Below, one piece after another: positions 31,623 through 40,774 of a DNA stretch of 64,000 bases; position 1 is the stretch's first letter, and every line of letters begins with the position of its first letter. Made by a program: the position numbers and the translations under genes. The notes beneath the pieces are model-generated. The model was given only the letters and a program-made list of their open reading frames with translations, was not told where the DNA came from and searched no databases. The stretch lies in the NCBI RefSeq assembly GCF_000423185.1, contig NZ_AUHM01000031.1, positions 1-64,000 of the forward strand. Direction: 5' to 3'. This DNA comes from Inquilinus limosus DSM 16000 (GTDB lineage Bacteria > Pseudomonadota > Alphaproteobacteria > DSM-16000 > Inquilinaceae).

Positions 31623-33493
31623 CCGGCGTCGTCGAGACGCTCGACGGGCCGCGGTCAGGCACGGATTCCGATGCCCTGCTGTCGGTGCGCGACCTGACCG
31701 TCACTTTCGACACGCCGCAGGGGCCGTTCACGGCCGTGCAGTCGCTCGGCTTCGATATCGCCCCCGGTCGGACCCTCGCCATCGTCGGCGAATCCGGTTC
31801 CGGCAAGTCGGTCACGGCCCTGTCGGTGATGCGGCTGGTCCGGCACGTCAACGGCACGATCACCGGCGGCTCGATCCGGTTCCGGGCGGGAGACGGTCCG
31901 ATCGATCTGGCCAAGGCCCCGGAGGACCGGCTGCGCCGGATCCGCGGCAACGACATCGCGATGATCTTCCAGGAGCCGATGACGTCGCTGAACCCGGTCT
32001 TCACCATCGGCAATCAGATCGCCGAGGCACTGGTGCTGCATCAGGGCCTGGGTGTGCGCGAGGCGCGGCGGGAGGCCGAGGCGCTGCTGCGCCGGGTGCG
32101 GCTGCCGGATGCCGGGGCGATGCTCGATCGCTATCCGCATCAGCTCTCGGGCGGTATGCGCCAGCGGGTGATGATCGCCATGGCGCTCTCCTGCCGGCCG
32201 AAGCTGCTGATCGCGGACGAACCGACCACGGCGCTGGACGTCACCATCCAGGCTCAGATCCTGACCCTGATCCGCGAGCTGCAGCGCGACCTCGGCATGG
32301 CCGTGCTGTTCATCACCCACGACATGGGCGTGGTGGCGGAGATGGCGGACGAGGTGCTGGTGATGTGGCGCGGCCGCAAGGTCGAGCAGGCGCCGGTGCG
32401 CGACATCTTCCGGGCGCCGCAGCACCCCTACACTCGCGCCCTGCTGTCGGCGGTGCCGCGGCTGGGCAGCCTGGCCGGCGAGGACCTGCCGAAGCGGACG
32501 CCGCTGATCGTGCTGGACGGCGACACGCCCCGCAGCGTCGGCGAGACCCGGGTGCAGGACACCGCCGACGCCTCGGCGCCGCTGCTCTCGGTCGACCGGC
32601 TGACGACGCGCTTCGACGTGAAGAAGACCGTCTTCGGCCGTGTCACCCACCGCGTGCATGCGGTGGAGGAGGTCAGCTTCGATCTTTATCCCGGTGAGAC
32701 TCTGGCGCTGGTCGGCGAATCCGGCAGCGGCAAGTCGACCATCGGCAAGACCCTGCAGCAGCTTGTGGCCCCGACCTCGGGCTCGATCCGCTTCGACGGC
32801 CAGGACGTGCTGGCGATGGGCGCCGAAGACCGGCGGCGGCTGCGCCAGAAGATCCAGTACGTGTTCCAGGACCCCTTCGCCGCGCTCGACCCGCGCAAGA
32901 AGGTCGGGTTCTCGATCGCCGAACCGATCGTCACCCATCGCCTGGTCACGGACCGCGCGGCGGTGACGAGGCGGGTGCACGAGCTGATGGAGCGGGTCGG
33001 CCTGCCGGCGGCCCGGGCCGGCCGCTACCCGCATGAATTCTCGGGCGGACAGCGCCAGCGCATCTGCATCGCCCGGGCGCTGGCCAGCGACCCGAAGCTG
33101 GTCATCGCCGACGAATCCGTCTCCGCCCTCGACGTCTCGATCCAGGCCCAGATCGTCGACCTCTTGATGGAGCTGCAGGCGCGGCAGCGCCTGTCCTATC
33201 TGTTCATCACCCACGACATGGCGGTGGTGGAGAAGATCAGCCACCGGGTCGCGGTGATGTATCTCGGCCAGATCGTCGAGATCGGGCCGCGCCGGGCGGT
33301 GTTCGAGACGCCGCAGCATCCGTACACGAAACGGCTGCTGGCGGCGGTGCCGGTGGCCGATCCGGAGCGCGCGGCCCGGCGCCCGGCGCTGGAGGGCGAG
33401 ATCCCGAGCCCGGTGCGCGCGGTCGGCGACGAACCGGCGATTCACCGGCTGCGGCCGGTCGGCCCGGGCCATTTCGCGGCGATCGAGGCGTAG
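31619..33493 (+). CDS. Peptide ABC importer, fused DppD-DppF ATPase
   Basis: 624 residues with two complete nucleotide-binding domains of the oligopeptide/dipeptide class. Domain 1 (about 20-270): Walker A GESGSGKS, signature LSGGMRQRV, Walker [14 protein letters not shown]. Domain 2 (about 320-600): [30 protein letters not shown]. Each is followed by the [16 protein letters not shown] motif of the oligopeptide-transporter C-terminal region. The Walker B of domain 2 ends DES rather than DEP; the catalytic Glu is kept. The GTG start is chosen by frame. First gene of an operon with binding protein, two permeases and a carboxypeptidase. Confidence 0.93.
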   Translation: MTGVVETLDGPRSGTDSDALLSVRDLTVTFDTPQGPFTAVQSLGFDIAPGRTLAIVGESGSGKSVTALSVMRLVRHVNGTITGGSIRFRAGDGPIDLAKAPEDRLRRIRGNDIAMIFQEPMTSLNPVFTIGNQIAEALVLHQGLGVREARREAEALLRRVRLPDAGAMLDRYPHQLSGGMRQRVMIAMALSCRPKLLIADEPTTALDVTIQAQILTLIRELQRDLGMAVLFITHDMGVVAEMADEVLVMWRGRKVEQAPVRDIFRAPQHPYTRALLSAVPRLGSLAGEDLPKRTPLIVLDGDTPRSVGETRVQDTADASAPLLSVDRLTTRFDVKKTVFGRVTHRVHAVEEVSFDLYPGETLALVGESGSGKSTIGKTLQQLVAPTSGSIRFDGQDVLAMGAEDRRRLRQKIQYVFQDPFAALDPRKKVGFSIAEPIVTHRLVTDRAAVTRRVHELMERVGLPAARAGRYPHEFSGGQRQRICIARALASDPKLVIADESVSALDVSIQAQIVDLLMELQARQRLSYLFITHDMAVVEKISHRVAVMYLGQIVEIGPRRAVFETPQHPYTKRLLAAVPVADPERAARRPALEGEIPSPVRAVGDEPAIHRLRPVGPGHFAAIEA

Positions 33494-33521
33494 CCGCGGC
33501 GACAAGCAGGGAAGGCGAAAA

Positions 33522-35051
33522 ATGCGTACAGGAACCATCGGCAAGCATGTTCTCGGACTGGCCCTGGCGGCGGCGCTGCTGCCGGGCGCGGTCTCTTCGG
33601 CCCAGGCGGCGGGGACGCTGACCGTCGCCCTGCGGCAGGACCCCGGCAGCTGGGACCCGATCGACACCTTCCTGGTCGCCTGGGGCTCGGTCGGCAGCCA
33701 GATCTTCGACGGGCTGGTGATGCGCGGGCCCGACCTGAAGCTGGTGCCGGGACTGGCGACGAGCTGGGAGTTCCTGGACGATGCCAACCGCATCCGCTTC
33801 CATCTGCGCCAAGGCGTGACCTTCCAGAACGGCGAGCCCTTCGACGCCGCGGCGGTGAAGTTCACCTTCGACCGGCTGCTGGGGCCGGAGGGCGCCAAGG
33901 GCCCGCAGCAGTCGAACTACAACTCGATCGACCATGTCGCGGTGGTCGACGACCACACGGTCGACTTCGTGATGAAGCGGCCGGACCCGGTGCTGCTGAC
34001 CAAGCTGGCCGGCTACGGCGCCATGATCGTGCCGCCGAAAACCATCGCGGAGAAGGGCGACGACGCCTTCAACGCCGCGCCGATCGGCACCGGCCCGTTC
34101 AAAGTCGTGTCCTACGAGCCGAAGGTCGGCCTGACGCTCGAGGCTAACCCGAACTACTGGGGCGGGGCGCCGAAGATCGACAAGCTGGTCTACCGCTTCA
34201 TCGCCGAATCCTCGACCCGGGTGGCCGAGCTGCAGGCCGGCCGCGTCGACATCGCGACCCAGGTCGAGGTCGCCCAGGTGCCGGTGATCGAGCAGGACCC
34301 GAAGCTGCAGATCGTCAGCGTGCCGGGCCCGACCGTCTACGCTATGCGCTTCAACACCAAGGACCCGCTGACCTCGAAGGAGGCGGTGCGCCGCGCGATC
34401 ATCATGGCGGTCGATCGCGACACCATCGTCAAGACCGTGCTGGCCGGCCAGGCCGAGCCGATCGTCAGCTTCCAGAGCCGCCTGTCCTTCGGCTATCCGC
34501 CGGAGCTGAAGGCGCTGCCCTTCGACCCGGCCGGCGCCAAGGCCCTCCTGGCCCAGGCGGGGGTGCGGCCGGGCACGCCGCTGCAGCTCGACTTCCGCGG
34601 CGACAACGCCACCCTGCGCGAGGTGCTGCAGGCGGTGGCGGGATACCTCCAGATGGTCGGCTTCAAGGCCACGCTGAAACCCTATGAGAGCAACGTCTTC
34701 CTCAACGACATCGTGCCGAACGGCAAGACCGGCGCGCTGTTCCAGGAAGGCTGGGGCGGCTGGACCTTCGACTACGACAACACCGCTTATCTGATGTACC
34801 ACACCGGCGAGAAGTGGAACCCGTACGACAGCATCCCCGAGCTGGACGCGATGCTGGAGGCGCAGCGCAAGACCTACGACCAGGCCGAGCGCGAGAAGAC
34901 GCTGCAGCAGATCGCGACCTACGTCGCCGACAAGGCGATGGAGCTGCCGCTCTACAACCTCAACACCATCTACGGCGTCAGCCGGCGCGTGCAGAACGTG
35001 CAGCTGCCTTCCGACGAGCGGATGCGCTTCGTCGACGCGACCGTCGAATGA
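33522..35051 (+). CDS. Peptide ABC importer substrate-binding protein (SBP family 5)
   Basis: 509 residues. Sec signal peptide (MRTGTIGKHVLGLALAAALLPGAVSSAQAA) and SBP_bac_5 fold: TLTVALRQDPGSWDP, LVPGLATSWEFLDD, FHLRQGVTFQNGEPFDAAAVKFTFDRLL, GTGPFKVVSYEP, NPNYWGG. It binds peptides or similar ligands in the periplasm and delivers them to the permeases downstream. A 168 bp hairpin repeat lies between this gene and the first permease gene, as in two other importers here. Confidence 0.94.
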   Translation: MRTGTIGKHVLGLALAAALLPGAVSSAQAAGTLTVALRQDPGSWDPIDTFLVAWGSVGSQIFDGLVMRGPDLKLVPGLATSWEFLDDANRIRFHLRQGVTFQNGEPFDAAAVKFTFDRLLGPEGAKGPQQSNYNSIDHVAVVDDHTVDFVMKRPDPVLLTKLAGYGAMIVPPKTIAEKGDDAFNAAPIGTGPFKVVSYEPKVGLTLEANPNYWGGAPKIDKLVYRFIAESSTRVAELQAGRVDIATQVEVAQVPVIEQDPKLQIVSVPGPTVYAMRFNTKDPLTSKEAVRRAIIMAVDRDTIVKTVLAGQAEPIVSFQSRLSFGYPPELKALPFDPAGAKALLAQAGVRPGTPLQLDFRGDNATLREVLQAVAGYLQMVGFKATLKPYESNVFLNDIVPNGKTGALFQEGWGGWTFDYDNTAYLMYHTGEKWNPYDSIPELDAMLEAQRKTYDQAEREKTLQQIATYVADKAMELPLYNLNTIYGVSRRVQNVQLPSDERMRFVDATVE

Positions 35052-35086
35052 TGGGTGGAGCTCCTATCACGGGGCTCTCCTTTCTT

Positions 35087-35254
35087 GTCCCCCCTCCCCT
35101 TGCGGGAGGGGGGCAGGGGGAGGGGGGTCGCGCCGCAAGAGCCGTTGCCGCGAGTTCGACGCGCGGTCCATCATCGGCCCGGTCGGCCGCGTCCCGGCAC
35201 TCTTCGATCGACAACCCCCTCCCCCTAGCCCCCTCCCGCAAGGGGAGGGGGGAC
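35087..35254. repeat. Intergenic palindromic repeat, family A copy 2
   Basis: Starts GTCCCCCCTCCCCTTGCGGG and ends CGCAAGGGGAGGGGGGAC. The inner 3' part CTCTTCGATCGACAACCCCC is identical to that of copy 3 at 45651-45810. It fills the gap between binding-protein and permease genes. Confidence 0.92.
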
Positions 35255-35280
35255 TCGGTTTTGCTGCGGCGGAGCCACCC

Positions 35281-36204
35281 ATGATCGGTTTCGTCGCCAA
35301 GCGGGTGGCGCTCGCGGTCTTCGTCGTGCTGGTGGTGACGCTGCTGGTGTCCTGGGCGATCCGGCTGACCGGCGACCCGGCGGTGATGCTGGCCCAGGGC
35401 GCCGGCAGCGTGACCGAGGAGGACCTGCAGCGGATCCGCACCGCCCTCGGCCTCGACCGGCCCTTCCCGGTCCAGTATCTGGGCTTCCTGCAAGGCCTCC
35501 TGACCGGGGATCTGGGCCGCAGCTTCCTCGGCGGCACGCCGGTCACGCAGCTGATCGGCCATGCGCTGCCGGCGACGCTGCTGCTGGCCCTCGTCTCGCT
35601 GCTGGCCTCGATCCTGCTGTCGATCCCGCTCGGCATCCACGCCGCCGTGCACAAGGGCCGGGCGGTCGACCAGCTGATCCGCATCCTGTCTCTGGTCGGG
35701 CTGTCCTTTCCGAACTTCTGGCTGGCGATGATGATGGTGCTGGTGTTCTCCATCGCCCTCGGCTGGCTGCCGCCGAGCGGGATGGAGGGCGCCTCCAGCC
35801 TGGTGATGCCGGCCGCGACCATGGCGGTGATCCTGACCGCGACCAATGTCCGGCTGGTGCGCACCGCGATGCTGGAGACGCTGTCGGCGCAATACGTCAT
35901 GGTCGCGCGCAGCAAGGGGCTGCGCGAGCGGGTGGTGCTGTACAAGCACGCGCTGCGCAACTGCGCCATCCCGCTGATCACCTATATCGGGCTGCAGTTC
36001 GGCGGGCTGGTCGGCGGTATCGTGGTGGTCGAGCAGGTCTTCGCCTGGCCCGGCATGGGATCGCTGGCCTTCGACGCCATCGCCGCCCGCGACTATCCGG
36101 TGCTGCAGGCGGTGATCACCGTGCTGGCGATCCTGATCGTCGTCATCAACCTCGCGGTCGACATCGCCTATGGGCTGGTCGATCCGCGCATCCGGACCGA
36201 GTGA
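35281..36204 (+). CDS. Peptide ABC importer permease, DppB type
   Basis: 307 residues, six predicted membrane helices. The N-terminal FVAKRVALAVFVVLVVTLLVSWAIRLTGDPA is typical of DppB/OppB, and the cytoplasmic EAA-type loop MLETLSAQYVMVARSKGLRERVVLYKHALRNCAIPL contacts the ATPase. ATG directly follows the hairpin repeat. Partner of the DppC-type subunit 3 bp downstream. Confidence 0.94.
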   Translation: MIGFVAKRVALAVFVVLVVTLLVSWAIRLTGDPAVMLAQGAGSVTEEDLQRIRTALGLDRPFPVQYLGFLQGLLTGDLGRSFLGGTPVTQLIGHALPATLLLALVSLLASILLSIPLGIHAAVHKGRAVDQLIRILSLVGLSFPNFWLAMMMVLVFSIALGWLPPSGMEGASSLVMPAATMAVILTATNVRLVRTAMLETLSAQYVMVARSKGLRERVVLYKHALRNCAIPLITYIGLQFGGLVGGIVVVEQVFAWPGMGSLAFDAIAARDYPVLQAVITVLAILIVVINLAVDIAYGLVDPRIRTE

Positions 36205-36207
36205 ACG

Positions 36208-37059
36208 ATGGCCGTGATCGAAGACAGCCGGCCCTGGTCGCGCCGCCTGCGCAATCTGGAGTTCATCCTCGGCGCGGCGCTGACCGGCGTCATGGTGCTG
36301 GCGGTGCTGTGCGCCGGCCTGCTGTTCCCGGACGGTGGTGAAGGGTTCGACCTGACCGCCCGGCTGCTGCCGCCGTTCCAGAGCTGGGCGCATCCGCTCG
36401 GCACCGACCCGGTCGGCCGCGACGTGCTGGCCCGGGTGGTGACCGGCGGCGGCATCTCGCTGACCGTCGGCTTCGCCTCGGTGGCCGGCGCGGTGGTGCT
36501 GGGCACGTTGGCCGGCCTCGTCGCCGGATACTACCGCGGCGTCTGGGACCTGATCCTGATGCGCTGCGCCGACGTGCAGCAGGCGCTGCCCTTCATCCTG
36601 ATCGCGCTGACCTTCATCGCCATCCTCGGCGGCGGCCTCGACCGGCTGATCTTCTTCATGGTCGTCTCGCAATGGGTGCAGTACGCCCGCCTCGTGCGCG
36701 GCTCGGTGCTGTCCCTGCGCGAGCGGGAATTCGTGCAGGCCGCGGCGGCGATCGGCGTGCGCGACCACCGCATCATCCTCGACCACCTGCTGCCCAACGT
36801 GCTGGGGCCGATCGTCATCCTGATGACGCTGAACGTGGCCAACAACATCCTGCTGGAGAGCAGCCTGACCTTCCTCGGCCTCGGCGTCGACCCGCTGATC
36901 CCCAGCTGGGGCGGCATGCTGGCCGACGGCCGCACCTATGTGCAGACCGCCTGGTGGATCAGCGTCTTCCCCGGCCTCGCCATCATGCTCACCGTGCTCG
37001 GCCTCAACCTGCTCGGCGACTGGCTGCGCGACGTCCTCGACCCGACCGGAAAGATCTGA
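36208..37059 (+). CDS. Peptide ABC importer permease, DppC type
   Basis: 283 residues with an N-terminal helix and the DppC/OppC signature HPLGTDPVGRDVLARVVTGG, then the EAA loop LREREFVQAAAAIGVRDHRIILDHLLPNVLGPIVI and ESSLTFLGLGVDPLIPSWGGMLADG. It forms the translocation pore with the DppB-type subunit. The stop is 2 bp before the start of the carboxypeptidase gene. Confidence 0.94.
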   Translation: MAVIEDSRPWSRRLRNLEFILGAALTGVMVLAVLCAGLLFPDGGEGFDLTARLLPPFQSWAHPLGTDPVGRDVLARVVTGGGISLTVGFASVAGAVVLGTLAGLVAGYYRGVWDLILMRCADVQQALPFILIALTFIAILGGGLDRLIFFMVVSQWVQYARLVRGSVLSLREREFVQAAAAIGVRDHRIILDHLLPNVLGPIVILMTLNVANNILLESSLTFLGLGVDPLIPSWGGMLADGRTYVQTAWWISVFPGLAIMLTVLGLNLLGDWLRDVLDPTGKI

Positions 37060-37061
37060 CG

Positions 37062-38798
37062 ATGACCGTCCTGCTGGACCGTGAAGCGCCGCGGACCCTC
37101 GATGCGCTGCGGCGCGACCTGTCGCGCGATCATCGTGGCGCGGTGGTCGAGGCCTGGCTGTTCGAGGATGAGGCGGCGCGGCGCACGGCCGAAGAAGAGT
37201 TGGCCGCCGCCGGCGTCTCGGCCCGGCTGCGCAGCGCCTACAAGCCGCTGCTGCACGCCTTCCTGGAGGAGATCGACACGGACGGGCTGGCGGCGGCGAC
37301 CATCCGATATCCGGTCCATCCCGCCGCCGTGCCGGACCGCTTCCTGCTGGAAGCCTATCCGCTGGCGGCGCTGCTGGAGGGCGTCGAGCTGCGGTTCGAG
37401 CCGGGCGACGAGACGCTGCGCTACCGCGTCACGCTGAGCTATCGCGACGGCCGTGCCCTGACGACGGAGATCTTCGCGCCCAACCATTTGGCGGTGGACC
37501 ACGTCGACGCCACCTCCCTGTCGCCGACCGGCTGGCTGCGCGTCACCGGCCGGCCCGGAGGCCTGCCCGATCTGAACGAGCGGATCGAGACCGAGGTGGA
37601 GGCGCTGTTCCGCGCCGCGGTCGACACGGTCCGGGCCCATCACTGGGGCACGCAGGAGCCGTATTTCGAGCGGCTGTCGGTCGCGGTCGAGGTGCCGGCG
37701 ATCGAGCGGGTTCTGCCCTTCCACGAGGAGGGCGTCAGCCTGCACGAGGCGCTGCACGAGGACCTCTATTTCACGCTGCTCGAGGTGTTCCAGCGCCATT
37801 CCGGCCGGCCGGTCGGGGACCGCGGGCTGCAGCCGGGGCAGATCGTGCCGGAGATCCGCACTGGCGCGCCGCGGGTGCGGGTCGAGACCGTGCCCTTCGG
37901 CGATCTGGCGGACGAGGCCGGCGACTGGCCGGAGCAGCCGCTGGAGACGGCCGAGGCGCCGCTGTCGATCGCCCAGGTGCATCGCGAGCTGGCGGCGCTG
38001 GGCGGTCAGCCGATCCTGGCCCGGTCGCGGCAGGGCCGGGCGGTGCCGGGGCTGATCCGCCCGGGCTCGCGCCCGGCGGTCGTAATCACCGGCGGACAGC
38101 ACGCCAACGAGACCACCGGTCCGGTCGGCGCCCTGCGCGCAGCGCGGACGCTGTTGCAGGATCCCGAGCTGCATCTGGCGCTGATCCCGCTGGAGAACCC
38201 GGACGGCTACGCGCTGCACCGGCGCCTGTGCCGGGACAATCCGCGGCACATGCACCACGCCGCCCGCTACACCGCGCTGGGCGACGACCTGGAGTACCGC
38301 ACCGGTGACGGGCTGTTCGAGCGTGCGGCCCGGAGCGAGGCGATCGCGCGCACCGGGGCGCAGCTGCACGTCAACCTGCACGGCTATCCGGCGCATGAAT
38401 GGACCCGGCCCTTCACCGGCTACCTGCCGCGCGGCTTCGAGATGTGGACGATCCCGAAGGGCTTCTTCCTGATCCTGCGCCACCATCCGGGCTGGGAGGA
38501 GACGGGGATGGCGCTGATCCGGGCCGTGGCGCGCCGGCTGGCGCGGATCGAGCCGCTCGTGGAGCTGAACCGGGCCCAGCTCGCCGCCTATGGCGCCCAT
38601 GCCGGCGCCGGGCCCTTCACCGTGATCGACGGCATCCCCTGCCTGATGGGCCCGGACGAACGCCACGTGCCGCCCCTGACCCTGATCACCGAATACCCGG
38701 ACGAGACGATCTACGGCGACCGCTTCGTGCTCGGCCATACGGTGCAGATGGAGACGGTGCTGGCGGCGGTGGAGCACCACGCGGCGGTGACGACCTGA
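37062..38798 (+). CDS. M14-family zinc carboxypeptidase in a peptide-import operon
   Basis: 578 residues. A C-terminal peptidase M14 domain starts near residue 310: zinc motif H347-x2-E350 in GGQHANETTG, ENPDGYALHRRLCRDNPRHMHHAARY and the third His in LHVNLHGYPAHEW. The first 300 residues are mixed alpha/beta with no family I recognise. No signal peptide, so it should hydrolyse peptides delivered to the cytoplasm by the importer encoded directly upstream. It is the last gene of the operon. Substrate (C-terminal residue or modified peptide) unknown. Confidence 0.87.
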   Translation: MTVLLDREAPRTLDALRRDLSRDHRGAVVEAWLFEDEAARRTAEEELAAAGVSARLRSAYKPLLHAFLEEIDTDGLAAATIRYPVHPAAVPDRFLLEAYPLAALLEGVELRFEPGDETLRYRVTLSYRDGRALTTEIFAPNHLAVDHVDATSLSPTGWLRVTGRPGGLPDLNERIETEVEALFRAAVDTVRAHHWGTQEPYFERLSVAVEVPAIERVLPFHEEGVSLHEALHEDLYFTLLEVFQRHSGRPVGDRGLQPGQIVPEIRTGAPRVRVETVPFGDLADEAGDWPEQPLETAEAPLSIAQVHRELAALGGQPILARSRQGRAVPGLIRPGSRPAVVITGGQHANETTGPVGALRAARTLLQDPELHLALIPLENPDGYALHRRLCRDNPRHMHHAARYTALGDDLEYRTGDGLFERAARSEAIARTGAQLHVNLHGYPAHEWTRPFTGYLPRGFEMWTIPKGFFLILRHHPGWEETGMALIRAVARRLARIEPLVELNRAQLAAYGAHAGAGPFTVIDGIPCLMGPDERHVPPLTLITEYPDETIYGDRFVLGHTVQMETVLAAVEHHAAVTT

Positions 38799-38801
38799 AG
38801 G

Positions 38802-39566
38802 TCACGTCCGCGCGATCGACACCCCGCCGTCGACCAGCAGGGCCGAGCCGGTGGTGAAGCTGGAGGCGTCCGAGGCGAGATAGAGCGCCGACCGCGCCAT
38901 CTCCTCCGGGGTGGCGAGGCGCTTCATCGGGTAGAGGCCGACGATGAAGTCGCGGGCCTCCTGCGTCTGCGCGAACTCGCGGTACATCGGCGTGTCGGTG
39001 CCGCCCGGCAGCAGGGCGTTGACGCGGATGTTCTGCCCCCCGAACTCGACCGCCAGCGCCTGCACCAGGCCGATCAGCCCGGATTTGCTGGCGGCATAGG
39101 CGGCGACGCCCGGAAAGCCGATGGTGTGGCCGACGAAGGTCGAGGTGAGGATCAGCGACCCGCCGCCGCGCCGCAGCATCGCCGGGATCTGGTGCCGCGC
39201 GGCCAGAAAGGCGCTGGTCAGGTTGGTCTCGACCGTCTCCCGCCAGGCCGCCGGTGATACCTCCGGCGTCGGCCCCATCGGCCCGACCATGCCGGCGGTG
39301 TTCAAGGCGATGTCCAGGCCGCCGAACCGCTCCTCGGCCAGCGCCACCAGCGCCGGGGCGTAGGCCTCGTCGGTAACGGTGCCGGCCAGCGCTGCGGCCC
39401 GGCCGCCGGCGGCCTCGATCTCCCCGACCAGCGTGTCGAGCTCCGCCTGCCGCCGGGCCCCGGCCACCACGGCCGCGCCCTCGCGCGCGAACAGCACCGC
39501 CGCGGCCCGGCCGATGCCGGAGCTGGCCCCGGCGATGATCGCCACCTTGCCCGCCAATGCACCCAT
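38802..39566 (-). CDS. Short-chain dehydrogenase/reductase
   Basis: A 254-residue SDR: cofactor site AGASSGIG, NTAGMVGPMG (a variant of NNAG), Ser in LILTSTFVG, Y-x3-K in AAYAASKSG and the C-terminal SALLVDGGVS. The AAYAASKSGLIGLVQALAVEFGGQNIRVNALLPGGTDTPM stretch is the usual SDR core. ATG 39566 is preceded by GGAGAG. Convergent with the carboxypeptidase gene (3 bp apart). Substrate not identifiable. Confidence 0.88.
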   Translation of the reverse strand: MGALAGKVAIIAGASSGIGRAAAVLFAREGAAVVAGARRQAELDTLVGEIEAAGGRAAALAGTVTDEAYAPALVALAEERFGGLDIALNTAGMVGPMGPTPEVSPAAWRETVETNLTSAFLAARHQIPAMLRRGGGSLILTSTFVGHTIGFPGVAAYAASKSGLIGLVQALAVEFGGQNIRVNALLPGGTDTPMYREFAQTQEARDFIVGLYPMKRLATPEEMARSALYLASDASSFTTGSALLVDGGVSIART

Positions 39567-39723
39567 CTCGTCTCTCCAAGCGTTTGTTCGGTGCATCGGA
39601 GGATGGCTGCTGTGAGCGGCGGCCTCACTCCGCTTCTTGCCGCGGAAATGGACGGGCGGAAGACCTGCGTCTCGGCCGCCCGGGTGGCGGGCCTGAACGG
39701 CTTCTCGATACGGAGGTGCCCGG

Positions 39724-40662
39724 ATGCGAGCTATCGCGGTTCTTCTCGATCGTCGCCGCAGGTCGGCCGGGTTCGGCGCGATCCTGTTGCTGGTGCTGCT
39801 CCTGCCGAATCCGGCCGCGGCGTGGCTGCGCGCCGGGCACGAGGCCACCGGGGCGCTCGCGTATGACGTGCTGGAGCAGCGCGATCCGGAGGCGATCGCC
39901 GCCGTGCTCCGGCTGATGCAGGCGCATCCGGAACGGGTCCGCTTCGACGCCCAGCTCGGCGACCTGGCCGGCCGCGCCCGCGATCGCCGGATCTTCGAGC
40001 TGATGGCGGTCTGGCCGGACGCCGCGCGGGGCGGTCCCTATGACCGACCGGACTGGCACCAGAGCCCGCGCATCGTGTCCTCGATGCGCGCCCTGATCCC
40101 CTTCGCCTTCGGCAGCGCGCAGTGGGCGTTCGGGCACAATCTCGCGATCGCGCGCGACGCCACCGCCTCCGAGGCGGACCGGGCCGTGGCGCTCTGCTGG
40201 GTCCTGCACATCGTTGGCGACATGCACCAGCCGCTGCATACGGCGCTGTGGATGTCGTGGCGCTTCCCGTTCACCGATGCCGGCGGGCAGTGGTCCTGGG
40301 TCCGCGCCTCGCCGGATGCGGACCCCGAGCGTCTCGGACGGTTTTGGGACGCCGCGGGGCATCCGGGCGAGCTCGCCCTGGCGCAGTCGGGCGCGGTCGA
40401 GGCCGGGCTGTCGGAAGAGCCTCCGCCCGATGAGGAGACGCTGGCGCCGGATCCGGAGACCGCCTTCGCCCGCTGGGTGGCGCACAGCCGGGAGCTGGCC
40501 TACGAGGTCGTCTATCAGCGCGGGGCGTTGAAGGCGGGCACCTCGCCGGACTCCGCCCCCGTGCTCCCGCACAGCTATGTCGAGCAGGCCCGGGCGGTGA
40601 GCCGCGACCAGATCGCGGCGGCCGGGCACCGGATCGGGGTGCTGCTGCTGGGCATGCGCTGA
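39724..40662 (+). CDS. S1/P1-type zinc nuclease, secreted
   Basis: 312 residues. Signal peptide 1-33 (hydrophobic AILLLVLLLPNPAAA) with cleavage expected before W34. In S1/P1 nucleases the mature N-terminal Trp supplies a zinc ligand, and H39 (GHEATGALAYD) follows as in the family. The zinc motif HIVGDMHQPLH is also present. It should degrade single-stranded nucleic acid or 3'-nucleotides in the periplasm or outside the cell, for example for phosphate scavenging. Monocistronic. Confidence 0.87.
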   Translation: MRAIAVLLDRRRRSAGFGAILLLVLLLPNPAAAWLRAGHEATGALAYDVLEQRDPEAIAAVLRLMQAHPERVRFDAQLGDLAGRARDRRIFELMAVWPDAARGGPYDRPDWHQSPRIVSSMRALIPFAFGSAQWAFGHNLAIARDATASEADRAVALCWVLHIVGDMHQPLHTALWMSWRFPFTDAGGQWSWVRASPDADPERLGRFWDAAGHPGELALAQSGAVEAGLSEEPPPDEETLAPDPETAFARWVAHSRELAYEVVYQRGALKAGTSPDSAPVLPHSYVEQARAVSRDQIAAAGHRIGVLLLGMR

Positions 40663-40774
40663 CGGGCCATAGCCGAACTCGGATATGCCTCGGGTATAGT
40701 GGTTGCTGGGAATCGGGCCGACGCCGGGGCGGAGCAGCCGGGTGTCTTCCGCACGAAAGGGTGGGCAAACCAGC

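Noticed and set aside
31655-33898. 747-codon minus-strand frame
   Set aside because: Antisense to the fused ATPase and binding-protein genes; no recognisable motif.
34978-36786. 602-codon minus-strand frame rich in His, Gln and Asp
   Set aside because: Antisense to two permease genes and a repeat; hydrophilic low-complexity translation is an artefact of complementing hydrophobic membrane helices.
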